This document shows, one piece after another, positions 10,382 to 20,758 of a DNA stretch of 64,000 nt. The stretch's first letter is position 1. Each line of letters opens with the position of its first letter. The translations under genes were made by a program, and so were the position numbers. The DNA is from Imbricaverruca yamaguchii (taxonomy: Eukaryota; Arthropoda; Thecostraca; Neoverrucidae): positions 671,001 through 735,000 of the forward strand of contig JAOTOL010001545.1 of the NCBI GenBank assembly GCA_034440575.1, given 5' to 3'. The notes under the pieces were generated by a model, which saw nothing but the letters and a program-made list of their open reading frames with translations, was not told the DNA's origin and did no database searches.

Positions 10382-11237
10382 CGTTGCGCCTTTCCACAAG
10401 CGGGCCAACAACACGCGTTTCTGTCACAATGAGGGGCGCGTCGGACTTCGTCTTGCGCCGCGTCACCGTCCGAGCCTCGGACTTCTTCCCCGCGTCCACG
10501 CGCGGTTCGCGCGTCGTCGTCGTCGTCGTCGTCGTGGTGGTGGTTGTCTTCCCGCGCCGTTTTTGCGCGCGAGCGTCGAACGCGTGCAGCTTCTGTCGTT
10601 TCGCCTCCGGGCTGCGCGGCGGCACGCGCTTCTGCTCGCCAGAGCACTTGCCGGTGTCGTCCGCACCGTGCACCTTCACCGTGTGGACAATCGCCGTCAG
10701 GTGCGCGCCATGCTCGTCACGCGACGCCTTGGGCGAGCCGGTGAGCAGCTTCTCCAGGGCCGACTCGACTTTGAGGCCGATGGCCTCGCCCCGGCTGGCC
10801 GGCTCGTGCGGGCGCGCTCCGCGCGGCTCCCCGCGAGTCGCGACCTCCTGCGGCCGCGCTGGCCGCGGCTCCTGGCGACCGGTCGTCTCGTGCGGCCGCG
10901 GCCGCGTGTCCAGCGAGCGCGGCCGGCCGCTGCCGAAGGCCACGGCCTGCGGCTGCTGGGCGCGCCTCTGCTGGCGCTGCTGGCGCTCCTCGGCGCGCCG
11001 GCGCAGCTCGGGCGTGCCGCGCGTGTCGGCGCCGCGGTACGGCGCGTGGCCGCGCTCGCGCTCGCGCTCGCGCTTCTCGCTGGCCGCCGGCTCCGCCGAG
11101 CCGCGTCGCACAGGCGACGGCGAGGTGCGCCGGCGCCGGTCGGCGGCCGGACTGGCGACGGTGGCGCCACCGTCACGGCGGCGGCGGCCGCCGCTCTCGC
11201 CGGCTGACGACGTGGACTCTGTGGACAGGCCGCGGTT
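10382..11237 (-). CDS. Large gene, exon C (856 bp), Arg/Pro-rich with poly-Thr tract
   Basis: The frame is open from the stop at 11291-11289. The proposed acceptor is the CAG ending at 11238, after CTCCAT. The exon opens NRGLSTESTSSAGESG and continues with an alternating RERERERER segment and an RRRAEERQQRQQRRAQQ helix. A middle part (LKVESALEKLLTGSP, HLTAIVHTVKVHG) looks the most ordered. A 12-residue Thr run (10511-10550) precedes KSDAPLIVTETRVVGPLVER. It ends in phase 1 at a near-perfect donor, AACG followed by GTAAGT. The long plus-strand frame over this exon is a GC-driven shadow. No named domain is recognised, and the composition suggests a disordered scaffold or nucleic-acid/cytoskeleton-binding protein (inference only). 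Confidence 0.65.
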
Positions 11238-12607
11238 CTGATGGAGCGCGGCGAGTGGACCGGCAGAAGCGTGACACCCCGGGCTAGGCTATAGTGCAAT
11301 ACGCGCTTGCTCCCAGGAACGGTGCCGAACAGACTGTCGGACATTGATGCTTACAAATGGGCCACATGCATATTTTCGCAGATGAAAACGCACTCATGGA
11401 TAAGGCAGAGAGTGCTTGCCTAGATGTTTTCAAGCTTAATAGCTGAGTGATGCCTTCAGCCAAAACTTCAGGTGTAATAATTTCTGGTACACTCACATTA
11501 GTCTGATTCCAGAACGTCTATGCAATTGGAGAAGAGATAAGTTGGTATGTCCTGGGAGCAATGTTGGGGAGCTTCTTCCGGAGGAAGCATTCTCGGCACT
11601 GCTGAAGCCCGAAGCCCCGCCAGCACCAAATATACACGAATGTCAACATCACCAAAGCTATAAGCGTAAGTTTACATCCACTTAGAGTGCATATATTTAA
11701 GATTCTCTCTGGTCTCATTTCAGAGCTATGAGCAAGATATTCGGAAACAGAACTTACCTGGCGTCGGGCTGTGTACTCTCCTTAAAATGACCGGTGTACG
11801 GTGAGCAGAATCCGAAACGTCGTTCTGGTTCGACGATGAGATCTCATGGGCAAGTCCATCACGTGCCTGCAAACACGGACGTGAGCCTCAGGAAAGGTTA
11901 ATATCACAGAATCGCGGTCGTCTTGGAACTGGATGAAGTGCGCAGACAGACGACGACACCGGGGCACACGGGCCAGTCCCAGCAGAACAGATTGCTGGTG
12001 CTCAAGCGGAGCTTCGGAAGTCCAATATGGATTCCAGCTCGCCCATCGTCCTGAACGCTTTTGTATGTCGATGGACATTGACATTTCAGTTAGTTTTGTA
12101 CAGTTGTACAGTTGTACTACTGTAGGAAATACGGGCTACATATCTGTGTTAGACCTTTTGCTTGATGATGCTGGATTTATAACGGGGATGTGGAAGAACA
12201 GTTTTCCTAAAGATTGCCAATATGGCAGAAGTGTCAACCTCCGGTGATCATGAACATTCATATGCGTCCTACATAATTGCATTCAATTATTACTGACACA
12301 AACTTAGCTGGAAAGGAATGTCCGAAGTAAGACAAATGTCGAGTTAAAGCCAGAACAGGACATCGAAACCATGAATCATACAAATTACAACCGCACGGTT
12401 GAAGAACATCCAACTATGTTTCAGAATGTCTCTAACATTAGTCCCCTGTCTGTGAAGCGGTTTGAACCTAAAGCAGTGATGGGCATGCAAGTACTTCTTT
12501 GTTGAAACTAAGCTCACACATTTATTACAGGGCTAGAAGCGCACGAAATGCTATATGAAATTCGCTCACAGTAGATACATATCCTCTCGCTGCTCGAATC
12601 GTATCGA

Positions 12608-12832
12608 TTACAGGCAAATCTGAAGCTTTGTTTTCAGTCGGATACCTTCCAGCTGCCAATCCATTGGGTCAACTATATGAAAATCAAAGTACGAACTACT
12701 TCGGTTTAATTTAGTGCCTACTTTTTCTGTATGCACCACCTCCCACCAACTCACACGTGCTTTGTTAATATGGATACCGTCAGGGCCATGGAACACAGCG
12801 GGCGAACGGGTGGTGTCGAAGGGTATCCACAA
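12608..12832 (-). pseudogene. Possible SGNH-esterase-like fragment (transposon-derived?)
   Basis: The minus-strand frame contains FHGPDGIHINKARVSW. The DGIHIN word resembles block V (D-x-x-H) of SGNH hydrolases, which also occurs in ORF1 of some LINEs. The flanks do not extend the similarity. It may be chance. Confidence 0.2.
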
Positions 12833-14254
12833 GTTACCAACATACTATTACTTTGTCAATTGAGGCATTCCACAGTAACTCAACCGAAAATTTTCCAATT
12901 TGCCGTCCGACAATTTTTGATTTTCTTGAAAAGTTGTATACCAGTGCTTTCAAGGGCGAACAATACATTTATGGTGAAGAAAAACTTCCCCCAAAATATT
13001 TCCCAAGATACAGTTTTTGCAAATTTTCCAAAGTCAGTGAGGAGGCCTAACTTTGACGACCCATAACTCCAAGGCTAAGGGAGCTATTTCGTTGAACTTT
13101 TTTGGTTGAATTAGGATGAATCAAGGAATAAGTTGGCTATCTCGGATCTTCGATTTTCAATTTATTAGGTCACGTGACTCAGAGACCTAGTTTCTGCGTC
13201 GTGACCTTGATCTTTTGGATGCTGAAATCAAAACTTTCGTGTGATGAGCATTTAAGCCCCATTCATGCTCTTCCATATATACAAATAAAAACGTGGGGTT
13301 CGACCTGCAAAAAACAATTTTGGGGCTCGCAATGTTGACACAGCACGCTATTTGGGACCCCTCCCCGCCGATAACTTCGCATCTAATTGGCATATAGTGT
13401 CGAAATGGTCTAGAGTGGCCCCTGATGACGAAACCTGTCAGTTGGTTTCCGCTACACTGACATCAGGTCACAAGGTCACACGATATTGCGTGTTCCAGGT
13501 CATCTGAGGTCACGGACACGTTTATGGCTTCAACTTTTCCCCTAATTGAGCAAAAGAGCTGAACTCAACACAATTGTGTTCATCACGTCAAGACGGTTAC
13601 AGTGATACATGACATGACCCCGATAAGTCAAGTTGAGTCACGTGAACTGGCCAGGTTACCGATTTGATCCAACGGGGCCAGTGCATACCTATGTTGTCAT
13701 CTTTGTCCACGGCTTGTTCAAGATTCTGTGTAGTATGCCGGTGCAATGTCTGTGGTGCTGTTGGATGAATCTTCCAATGAGATAAAGTTGTCGGGTAATG
13801 GAACCGAACTTGGTCAACTGGAATGTTGTCACATATGCAAATGACTGTCATGCGATTGATGTCACCTTGCATGTAACTCCCTACACATCCTGAAAACTAC
13901 TGTTTGTCATTATTGTCAGAGTAGTCGGTAGGGCGGCCCGGTTTTGGTAACTTGATCAGGTAATGGCCTGATAAAATGTTGTTATATAGGTGACCTAAGG
14001 TAAATACCGGGTCTAACATCTGTATTGCATCATTAGTAATGTCCAAAACATCATTGATATCCAATTTGGAGGATTTAAACACAACCACAGCGATCCATAA
14101 CAATGACAAGCCAAGCCATACAAAACCATTTTTTAACATTCTGACCTCATTTGACCGCGAAGATGTTGACCTAAGGTCATGAAATTTGCACAAAATAGGG
14201 TTCACTACCGTATCTATCCACCCTGCGAAATTAGTTGCTCCAGCTTTGATAGGG

Positions 14255-14310
14255 GCCGATATCTTAGCGGGGGGGGGGTGGAATCCGCCCCCTCCAGTGC
14301 GCGTAATTTT
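14255..14310. repeat. G-run/C-run core of a dispersed repeat
   Basis: GCGGGGGGGGGGTGGAATCC followed by GCCCCCTCC forms a self-complementary core. Similar cores occur at 1215-1243, 28262-28305, 40026-40055 and 43118-43142, each in otherwise AT-richer surroundings. They probably mark copies of one or a few old non-autonomous elements. Confidence 0.5.
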
Positions 14311-14718
14311 CAGAGGTACTCCAGGCCGCGTGTTAAACTAACTTCTTTTATGCTCCCCGTGACCATCGGTTATTTTGTCTTCTTAGGAGACCACCTGTCT
14401 ACTTGGATAATGATGGTACATAAGTATGCATGCCTACCTAGGCCTCCTAAATAGGCATAGACAATTTCCAAAAAAGGTAACTAATTCACAGTTCTAGCAT
14501 TCATCTCACCTTCCATGATAATAATAGAGCAACAGCAAAGTAATACACCTGTAGGGCATTTTATTGAACCAAAAAATACCCCCCCCCCCAAAAAAAAGCA
14601 GGTAAGCTTAATCTCGATATCATGTCCTTCAAAATAAAGAAGTTCCGATAATCATAGCAGTATATTTGTTCTTCGATTCCAGCAGCCCATGGTTGGCTGC
14701 GCGATGCCACCCACTCAC

Positions 14719-15155
14719 CTGGTACGGCGGCGTTTGGACAGCGACCGTCGTGCCGGGCTCCTCCGCGACAGGAGAAGTGCGCGACGGCCGGTGCCAGGGC
14801 GCCTGCCCCTCGGTCACGGCGCGTACCGCCTCGGGCAGCTGCTCCCACTCGTCGGACGCCTGGTGCGCCAGGTGGCTCCTGTCGGACGCCTGGTGCGCCA
14901 GGTGGCTCCTGTCGGACGGTTGGTGCGCCAGGTGGCTCCTGTCGGACGTCTGGTGCGCCAGGTGGCTCCTGTCGGACGGTCTGGTGCGCCAGGTGGCTCC
15001 TGTCGGACGTCTGGTGCGCCAGGTGGCTCCTGTCGGACGCCTGGTGCGCCAGGTGGCTCCTGTCGGACGCCTGGTGCGCCAGGTGGCTCCTGTCCGGGGA
15101 GCGGCGCGGCGTCTGCCGGTCGGCGGCGGGCAGCTCCGGCTCCGGTTCCCGTTCT

Positions 15156-15199
<44 letters not shown>

Positions 15200-15297
15200 G
15201 CTCCGGTGGCGGCCGCGTCTGTCGGTCGCGGCTCGCAGGTCGGCCACGCCTCGCAGGATGTGGCTGACGTCCGGCGCCGGGCGGCCCGCCGCTGCCG
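14719..15297 (-). CDS. Large gene, exon B, with decapeptide and Pro-Glu repeats
   Basis: The exon ends with a perfect donor, TACCAG followed by GTGAGT, at 14719/14718 in phase 0. The acceptor is one of two overlapping CAGs before 15297 or 15291. Both leave two bases, matching the one-base end of exon A. The protein reads DVSHILRGVADLRAATDRRG, a PEPEPE tract, eight SDRSHLAHQA-type decapeptides, then DEWEQLPEAVRAVTEGQAP and a Pro/Thr-rich end (VAVQTPPYQ). One repeat unit (14971-15001) is 31 bp instead of 30 bp. The frame is therefore broken there, although both flanks encode the same register. The exon is 579 bp, exactly one base too long for its phases. This is either a sequencing indel or a real frameshift. 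Confidence 0.6.
14851..15090 (-). repeat. 30 bp coding minisatellite (8 units)
   Basis: Units start GTCGGACGCCTGGTGCGCCA and end GGTGGCTCCT, with an exact 30 bp spacing except for one 31 bp unit. They encode SDRSHLAHQ(A/T/P) on the minus strand. Adjacent (CTCCGG)n at 15135-15200 encodes the Pro-Glu tract. Confidence 0.92.
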
Positions 15298-15304
15298 CTG
15301 CCGA

Positions 15305-15990
15305 CACAGCCCAACCGTCAGCCTGACGCGGGCCAGCTGTCAGCCTGACACAAACAAGCTGCCAGTGCGACACAGCCCAGCCGTCAGCCCGACACATCCC
15401 AGTCGTCAGCCCGACACAGCCCAACCGTCAGCCTGACGCGGGCCAGCTGTCAGCCTGACACAACCAAGCTGCCAGTGCGACACATCCCAGTCGTCAGCCC
15501 GACACATCCCAGTCGTCAGCCCGACACAGCCCAACCGTCAGCCAGATGCGGGCCAGCTGTCAGCCTGACACAACCAAGCTGCCAGTGCGACACAGCCCGG
15601 CCGTCAGCCCGACACAGCCCAGTCGTCAGCTTGACGCAGCCCAGCCGTCAGCCAGACACAGCCAGACACATCCCAGCCGTCAGCCCGACACGGGCCAACC
15701 GTCAGCCCGACACAGCCCAGCCGTCAGCCCGACACAGCCCAGCCGTCAGCCCAACACAGCCCAGCCGTCAGCCCGACACAGGCCAGCTGTCAGCCAGACA
15801 CAACCAAGCTGCCGCTGCCGACACATCCCAACCGTCAGCCTGACGTAGGCCGGCTGTCAGTCCGATACAGCCCGGCAGTCCACCCGACAAAGACCAGCCG
15901 TCAGACCAACAGTCAATCCGACACTCCACCAGACAGCCCACTCGGTAGTTCATCAGGCACCACATCAGACAGTTCACCTGACAGTCAACA
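15305..15990. repeat. ~22 bp intronic minisatellite
   Basis: GTCAGCCCGACACAGCCCAG and variants recur about 30 times and become degenerate past 15850. The array starts within a few bases of the exon B acceptor, so it occupies the 3' end of the intron, including the expected branch-point zone. Confidence 0.9.
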
Positions 15991-17974
15991 AACAGTCACT
16001 CGAAAGTAAACCCGACATTCCACTCAACAGTTCACCCACAGCCCACCCAACAGTTCATCCGACAGTCCACCCAACAGTTCACCAGTCCACCAAAGTCATC
16101 GGACAGTCAGCACGATGATTTACCCAATAATTAACTACTCAGTTCACCAACCGCCGACCCGGCAGCTTTCTCGACAGTCAATCCGACCTTTGGCAGTGGG
16201 GTCGCCGCCCCCTCACAATGGCACGCTGCGCTTCATAGCCAGCCAGCTACAACTAACTGAGCCGAGAAATAACGAGCACGCATTGTCTGAGATGGCGTAA
16301 GGCACTGATGGGTGGCGAGGGAGCTCCTATCTGAAGACGAAATAATTGCGCGGTAGAAATTACCAAAATCAACTGTATTTTCACTGCATGCACATTAATT
16401 TTTGTATGTTTAGTGTTACAGTGCAGTGGTTTTATCATACATATTTGGGATGATCCGTAGGTTATGGTTCATGGTGGTGAGTATGCGAATCAGTCAGGAC
16501 ACCATGGATGTCGTCAAGTGGGAGGGTCAGCACCAGAGTCGGTTGCTCCCCATGCCTGAAAGGATGCGACTTAAATCCGGGGAGGGTTCAGTTTTTAGAA
16601 CAAATACTGATGGAAATCGAGGCAAAAGCTTGGTCTACAACCCAACCTCAACTGCCTGGTGACGGCTATAGTAGACACAGCATATTGCGTCAAACTTCGT
16701 TGAAAGATAGGATCTTTATAAATAGGTACAACCTTGCAACCCACTACCACATTACCTCCTTGTCCGCACGGTAAATATCCCTCGATGCTTTTCGACAAGA
16801 ATAGGCTAATGGCGAAGCCCTGGCAAAATCACCTTGTTCGTCACCCCTCCACCACCCGAACAACAAATTATCTTGCGGAAGAGTAAAGCAAACCTAAAAA
16901 CACTAGGCATCCATGAGATGTCCCCCGTCCGCCCCTGTCTTCAGCACCGTAACGTCATATCCCTCATAACGTGAGATTATCTTAACACTTACCTTAGACT
17001 TGGATACAAAGCCTACTAATTTTAAAGGTGGCGCAAATTACCTCTGTCGCCCGGCACACCTCCACACTTACTCCCCCCCCCAATTAACATTACCACAATC
17101 GACCACAGCAAACTGAAGTTAGGAATACACACAGCACTCAGCAATGCGGCCCAGTTATGAAATAGTGCCTCCATTTTCGCTATAAGTACATGCAAAATGA
17201 ATCCGCTTCAGTGGAAGGTGGGATCGTCTACGGAATAGGAACGGAACTCAGACTTCAATGCGCCATGCCTACTTGTCGAATAAGCACGGGTGCTACGGTC
17301 TGTCGGGGGTTTTCCGTGTTACAGCTTTCTCGCTCAGCTCATTCTTTACACAATGTTGGGCGCAGAATCTCGCGTTAAATTTCCATTGCGCGTCGCCGGC
17401 CACTTTGCCGGCCAGGGGTGCGTGGCTCAGTTGGCATGGAGTACCAGTGACGTGACCGGGACTCTGTAGGATCTGCACGGCTATCGATGCGGGCACGAAC
17501 AGTGAGGCCACGGGACCACTGCTTCGAACAGAAACTGCAAGTATTTCAGAGGAAACATTACGATAGAAGTTAATTTAAGCCAAACCAAAAAGACTAGGCC
17601 TAGCTCTTAGTGAATACAAAATGACTCGAAAGGATACAACACGAATCACTAAGGTTTGAAAAGCCCGACGGCTAGATAGCTCACATCGACTTTCGCTGTG
17701 CATATTCGAGATGATACTCATTAGAGCTTTGCCCTGGCTCATAATTATTACCGTGGCAATAATTATGGTAATACAGTGCGATGTATGGCGGATTGGGGGT
17801 AACGCTATCCGAGCGAGAGAGCAGAAGGAGCGATATCAGGCTGGCGTGTTGCAGGCATAAGGCCGGGTATGCCGCTGCGGAGTGCAATGTGTGGACAGCG
17901 GCAACCGGGCTCGTCTGGTGGCGCGAGCAGACGGACACCTTGGTGCATCCAATTTCGGCAGCAGTACCTACAGG
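15991..17974 (-). other. Intron A-B sequence, no exon seen
   Basis: Degenerate CCACCCAACAGTTCACC-like repeats fade out by 16110. From there to the SINE at 17975 I see AT-rich sequence without supported genes. A GTGCGTGGCTCAGTTGGCAT word at 17418 is tRNA-like but lacks the rest of a SINE head. Confidence 0.45.
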
Positions 17975-18180
17975 GGGGCGGGGATGGCCGAGTGGTTAAG
18001 GTGTCGGGCTGTGGGTACCAAAGGTCCCGGGTTCGACTCTAGCGCCACTCAGGCGCTAGAGTCGAATTTCCCAATTCGAACTCACATTTCCCAATCCCGC
18101 GGCCCACCGGCGAAACAGTGTGGGTGGCGCCATTAGCCGTGAATGTGCATAAAGTGTGTCGTGAACCAACCAATAAACAA
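17975..18180 (+). mobile_element. Full-length tRNA(Ser/Leu)-derived SINE with 14 bp TSD
   Basis: The head GGGATGGCCGAGTGGTTAAG contains box A and GGTTCGACTC is box B. The body continues through CCCGCGGCCCACCGGCGAAA to the tail CCAACCAATAAACAA. Perfect 14 bp direct repeats GCAGTACCTACAGG flank it at 17961-17974 and 18181-18194. Relative to the copy at 8869-9014 it carries an extra ~31 bp at ~18053-18083. That extra piece includes an inverted copy of the adjacent CGACTCTAGCGCC, so a perfect ~15 bp hairpin with loop ACTCA results. This is a retroposon and not a working tRNA gene. Confidence 0.92.
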
Positions 18181-18534
18181 GCAGTACCTACAGGAATTCA
18201 GAAACAAATGCAACCCACTTCTACAATTTTAAAGATAATTCGTTCAAGTTAGGGATACGTGCACCATATCCAGCAGAATAGCCGAAATGCAGAAACAATT
18301 CCTCCACCTTCGTCATAAGTACATTGAAAATGAATCCATGCTCAATTTAGCAGCATTCTGGCGTGCACTACAGAGGAAATATTGAGAGGAAACCTGGTGA
18401 AAATTAAAGGTAAAAAGCGGAAAATTAAACGTAAATAGCGGGTCTAATTTTGAATCGGGAATTAGAGACACGACGTGATGTGACATTTAAAAAAAAAGGA
18501 AAGTTGCGAAAGTAAGACAGGGTCGTATCGGGCT

Positions 18535-18718
18535 GGGCTGGACCAAGCCGGTCGGGTCGGGTCGGGTCGGGTCGGGTCGGGTCGGGTCGGGTCGGGTTGG
18601 GTCGGGTCTGGCTGGATCGGATCGGATCGCATCGGATCAGCTCGGATCGGATCGGGTCTGGTCGTGTTGGGTCGGGTCGGGTCGGGCTGGATCGGATCGG
18701 GTCGGATCGGATAAAGTT
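18535..18718. repeat. (GGGTC)n / (GGATC)n pentanucleotide repeat
   Basis: About 180 bp of GGGTC pentamers pass into GGATC variants. Tightly spaced GGG runs with two-base loops give strong G-quadruplex potential on the plus strand. It lies in the A-B intron. Confidence 0.92.
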
Positions 18719-20758
18719 AGATGTAGTCATTCGCATGAACACTTGACGTATGTGCATGGATTCGCAAGGTTTTGTCCCTTCTTTTAATTAATGATATGAA
18801 AATAAATAATCCATACTATTCGTACAATTTATAACACTGATGAATACTACACGATATAAACATCAATAAAACATGGCATGAAATAAGGTATTCCAAATTT
18901 TCTTCAGGGGCATGGGCGGATTTAAGTTGGTGTACAGGTCACATGACACCAGCACCACCCGGTAGCACCATCCGCCCGGCACCATCCGGCATAGGCATCT
19001 CACTCGTCATTCGCGTTCTTGTGGTTTTGCCCCCTTCCATTAGCAACAGGCAATGGACACTATATCGCTGTTTGTGTTAGCTATAGTGCGCCTGGAAACC
19101 CAATGACAAATCGGTGTGCACCGTATGGTGTAGCTGGTCAAAAGGAGCCGAACATAAAGCTATGACAAATGATACGACAAAGAAAACTTCGTAATGCGCA
19201 ACAATCAATTTATTGTCCAGTGATGTACTTTGTTTGTTTTCTTAATTGGGGTAACAAAATTTTTGCATGAAACTTGAAATTCGAGCTTATTGTACTTTTT
19301 ATGTCCTTGTAACAACAAAAACATATTGTATGGCTGCGACAACGTCATGATGCATGCAACGTAGCAGTCCGTATGAGCTGACCGATTCAAGAAACATCAC
19401 GAAATAGTTATATAGTCGACACAATTCAAATTCGGCGACGCATCCTTCAAATTAATTCCCTCGGTGATTCGTGCACATCGGAACTAGCAATTAGCGGATC
19501 GTAAAATTTCCCAAATGACGATTAACAGTTGGCTGTCGAAATGAAGCCATTGGTTTTCTCGCCGTGTCCCGAGGAGGTTTTCTCGTCGCGTCAACTCCTC
19601 TGTCTGTACGTGCTGTTGGTGAATTCAGTTCCTACAGCCATCAACCTGTGAGACGATGCCATGTGACAATCACTGTGCCTGACACCAATGTAATTGCCAT
19701 GTTCAACAAAGTGCTCGATAAAACTCGAGTTAGCACTGCTGATCCTACAGACTACGGTAATGACATATGAGAGATGTTGCACGCTACAATTTGTAATCTG
19801 CAACGATGCTGTTGCAGTCAGCGCTGCTCGTGAGACTACCATTATGGACATGTGCAGTGGTAAATAAGGTACCATAGCTGCATGAGCAATGCAGTCGATG
19901 CGCCCTAAAGCCCAAATAAGGTAACAACATATGACAAGGAAAATTATACGGGCAGTGCACACAATGAAGCTATGTATCCAGCGTGTACAGACCAAGTGTG
20001 GGAGATCTGGACGTGAGTGAGTGAGCTGTCCGTCATTACGTGCGCTAATGGAGCGCAAAGCAACCGCAATTACCGCCTGGAAACGAGCGGGTTGCGGTGC
20101 AGCGTTGTGTGCACCTATCTGAGTCGGAATCTGACTGGCGTGCACCATGACATAATAGCCAGACCGGAGCCGGCGTGACGAAGACCGCGCCGCGCAGCCG
20201 TGACTCGCACCGCCACCGATCGCGGCGATGCAACGAACAGCCGGCCAGCGCCGACCACTCTCGACAGACTATCGTCCGGCAGTCGGGCGCCGTGGGCGTC
20301 GCCGGCCGGCGGCGACGGACGGCCGCCGCCGGCCACAGGTGGCGCGCCCGGCCGCCGGCGCCGTCAGCGACGCCCACGGCTGCCCCGGCCGGCGACCTTG
20401 ACTGACAGGCGGCGCCGGCCAGCGGCCGGGCGGCGCTGGGCCGCGGCCATGCCCGGCCGGCCGGCCGGCTCACGCCAGATTAACGCCACGCCGTGGCCGG
20501 CCGGCTGCCGGCGGCGACAGGCGGTCAGGCGGCGCGAGTCGGGCGCACGGCGCGGCTGCAGCGCCTGACGGCGAGAAAGCGGCGCGCGCCGTCGCCGGCG
20601 CGCTGATCTACGGACAGCGCACGTGCATGGCCTGCTAACGCCGGCTGGCCGGCGCCGCACGGCCAGGCCGGCCGGCCTTGAGCGTCGCCACTCACGTGGG
20701 CAGTAAGTAACGGTTGCCGTACAGGACGCAGGGGGCAGAGCAGGAGGGGGCGTCTCAC
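18719..20758 (-). other. Intron A-B, 5' part
   Basis: The intron begins GTGAGA at 20758. The first ~600 bases are GC-rich (GGCCGGC words), giving spurious open frames on both strands. 19591-20148 has a minus-strand frame of 185 codons that includes a retroposon tail and is not convincing. A retroposon micro-insertion lies at 19872. Confidence 0.5.
19872..19913 (+). mobile_element. 42 bp retroposon 3' end with 10 bp TSD
   Basis: GCAGTCGATGCGCCCTAAAG followed by CCC lies between direct repeats AAATAAGGTA at 19862-19871 and 19914-19923. It belongs to the same tail family as 8039-8091 and 26902-26954. Confidence 0.65.

Larger units (their letters stand above)
11238..14718 (-). other. Intron B-C (~3.5 kb)
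   Basis: The intron runs between the donor after 14719 and the acceptor before 11237. Contents include a ~100-codon minus-strand frame at 11782-12084 with unremarkable composition, an SGNH-like fragment at 12608-12832, GGTCA-rich degenerate sequence at 13030-13530 and 14150-14180, and a G-run/C-run hairpin core at 14262-14300. I see no additional exon with convincing splice sites. Confidence 0.45.

Noticed and set aside
10129..11241. 370-codon plus-strand open frame
   Set aside because: It overlaps exon C antisense. The minus frame has matching splice phases and better composition, and the plus frame is kept open by high GC.
11782..12084. 100-codon minus-strand exon
   Set aside because: Composition is acceptable, but I found no consensus acceptor or donor. 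The B to C phases already fit without it.
17985..18056. Functional tRNA-Ser or tRNA-Leu gene
   Set aside because: The head has boxes A and B, but it is followed by a SINE body and flanked by a target-site duplication, and the acceptor stem does not close.
19591..20148. 185-codon minus-strand gene
   Set aside because: The frame runs through a retroposon tail with its duplication and lies inside the A-B intron; there are no splice or family signals.
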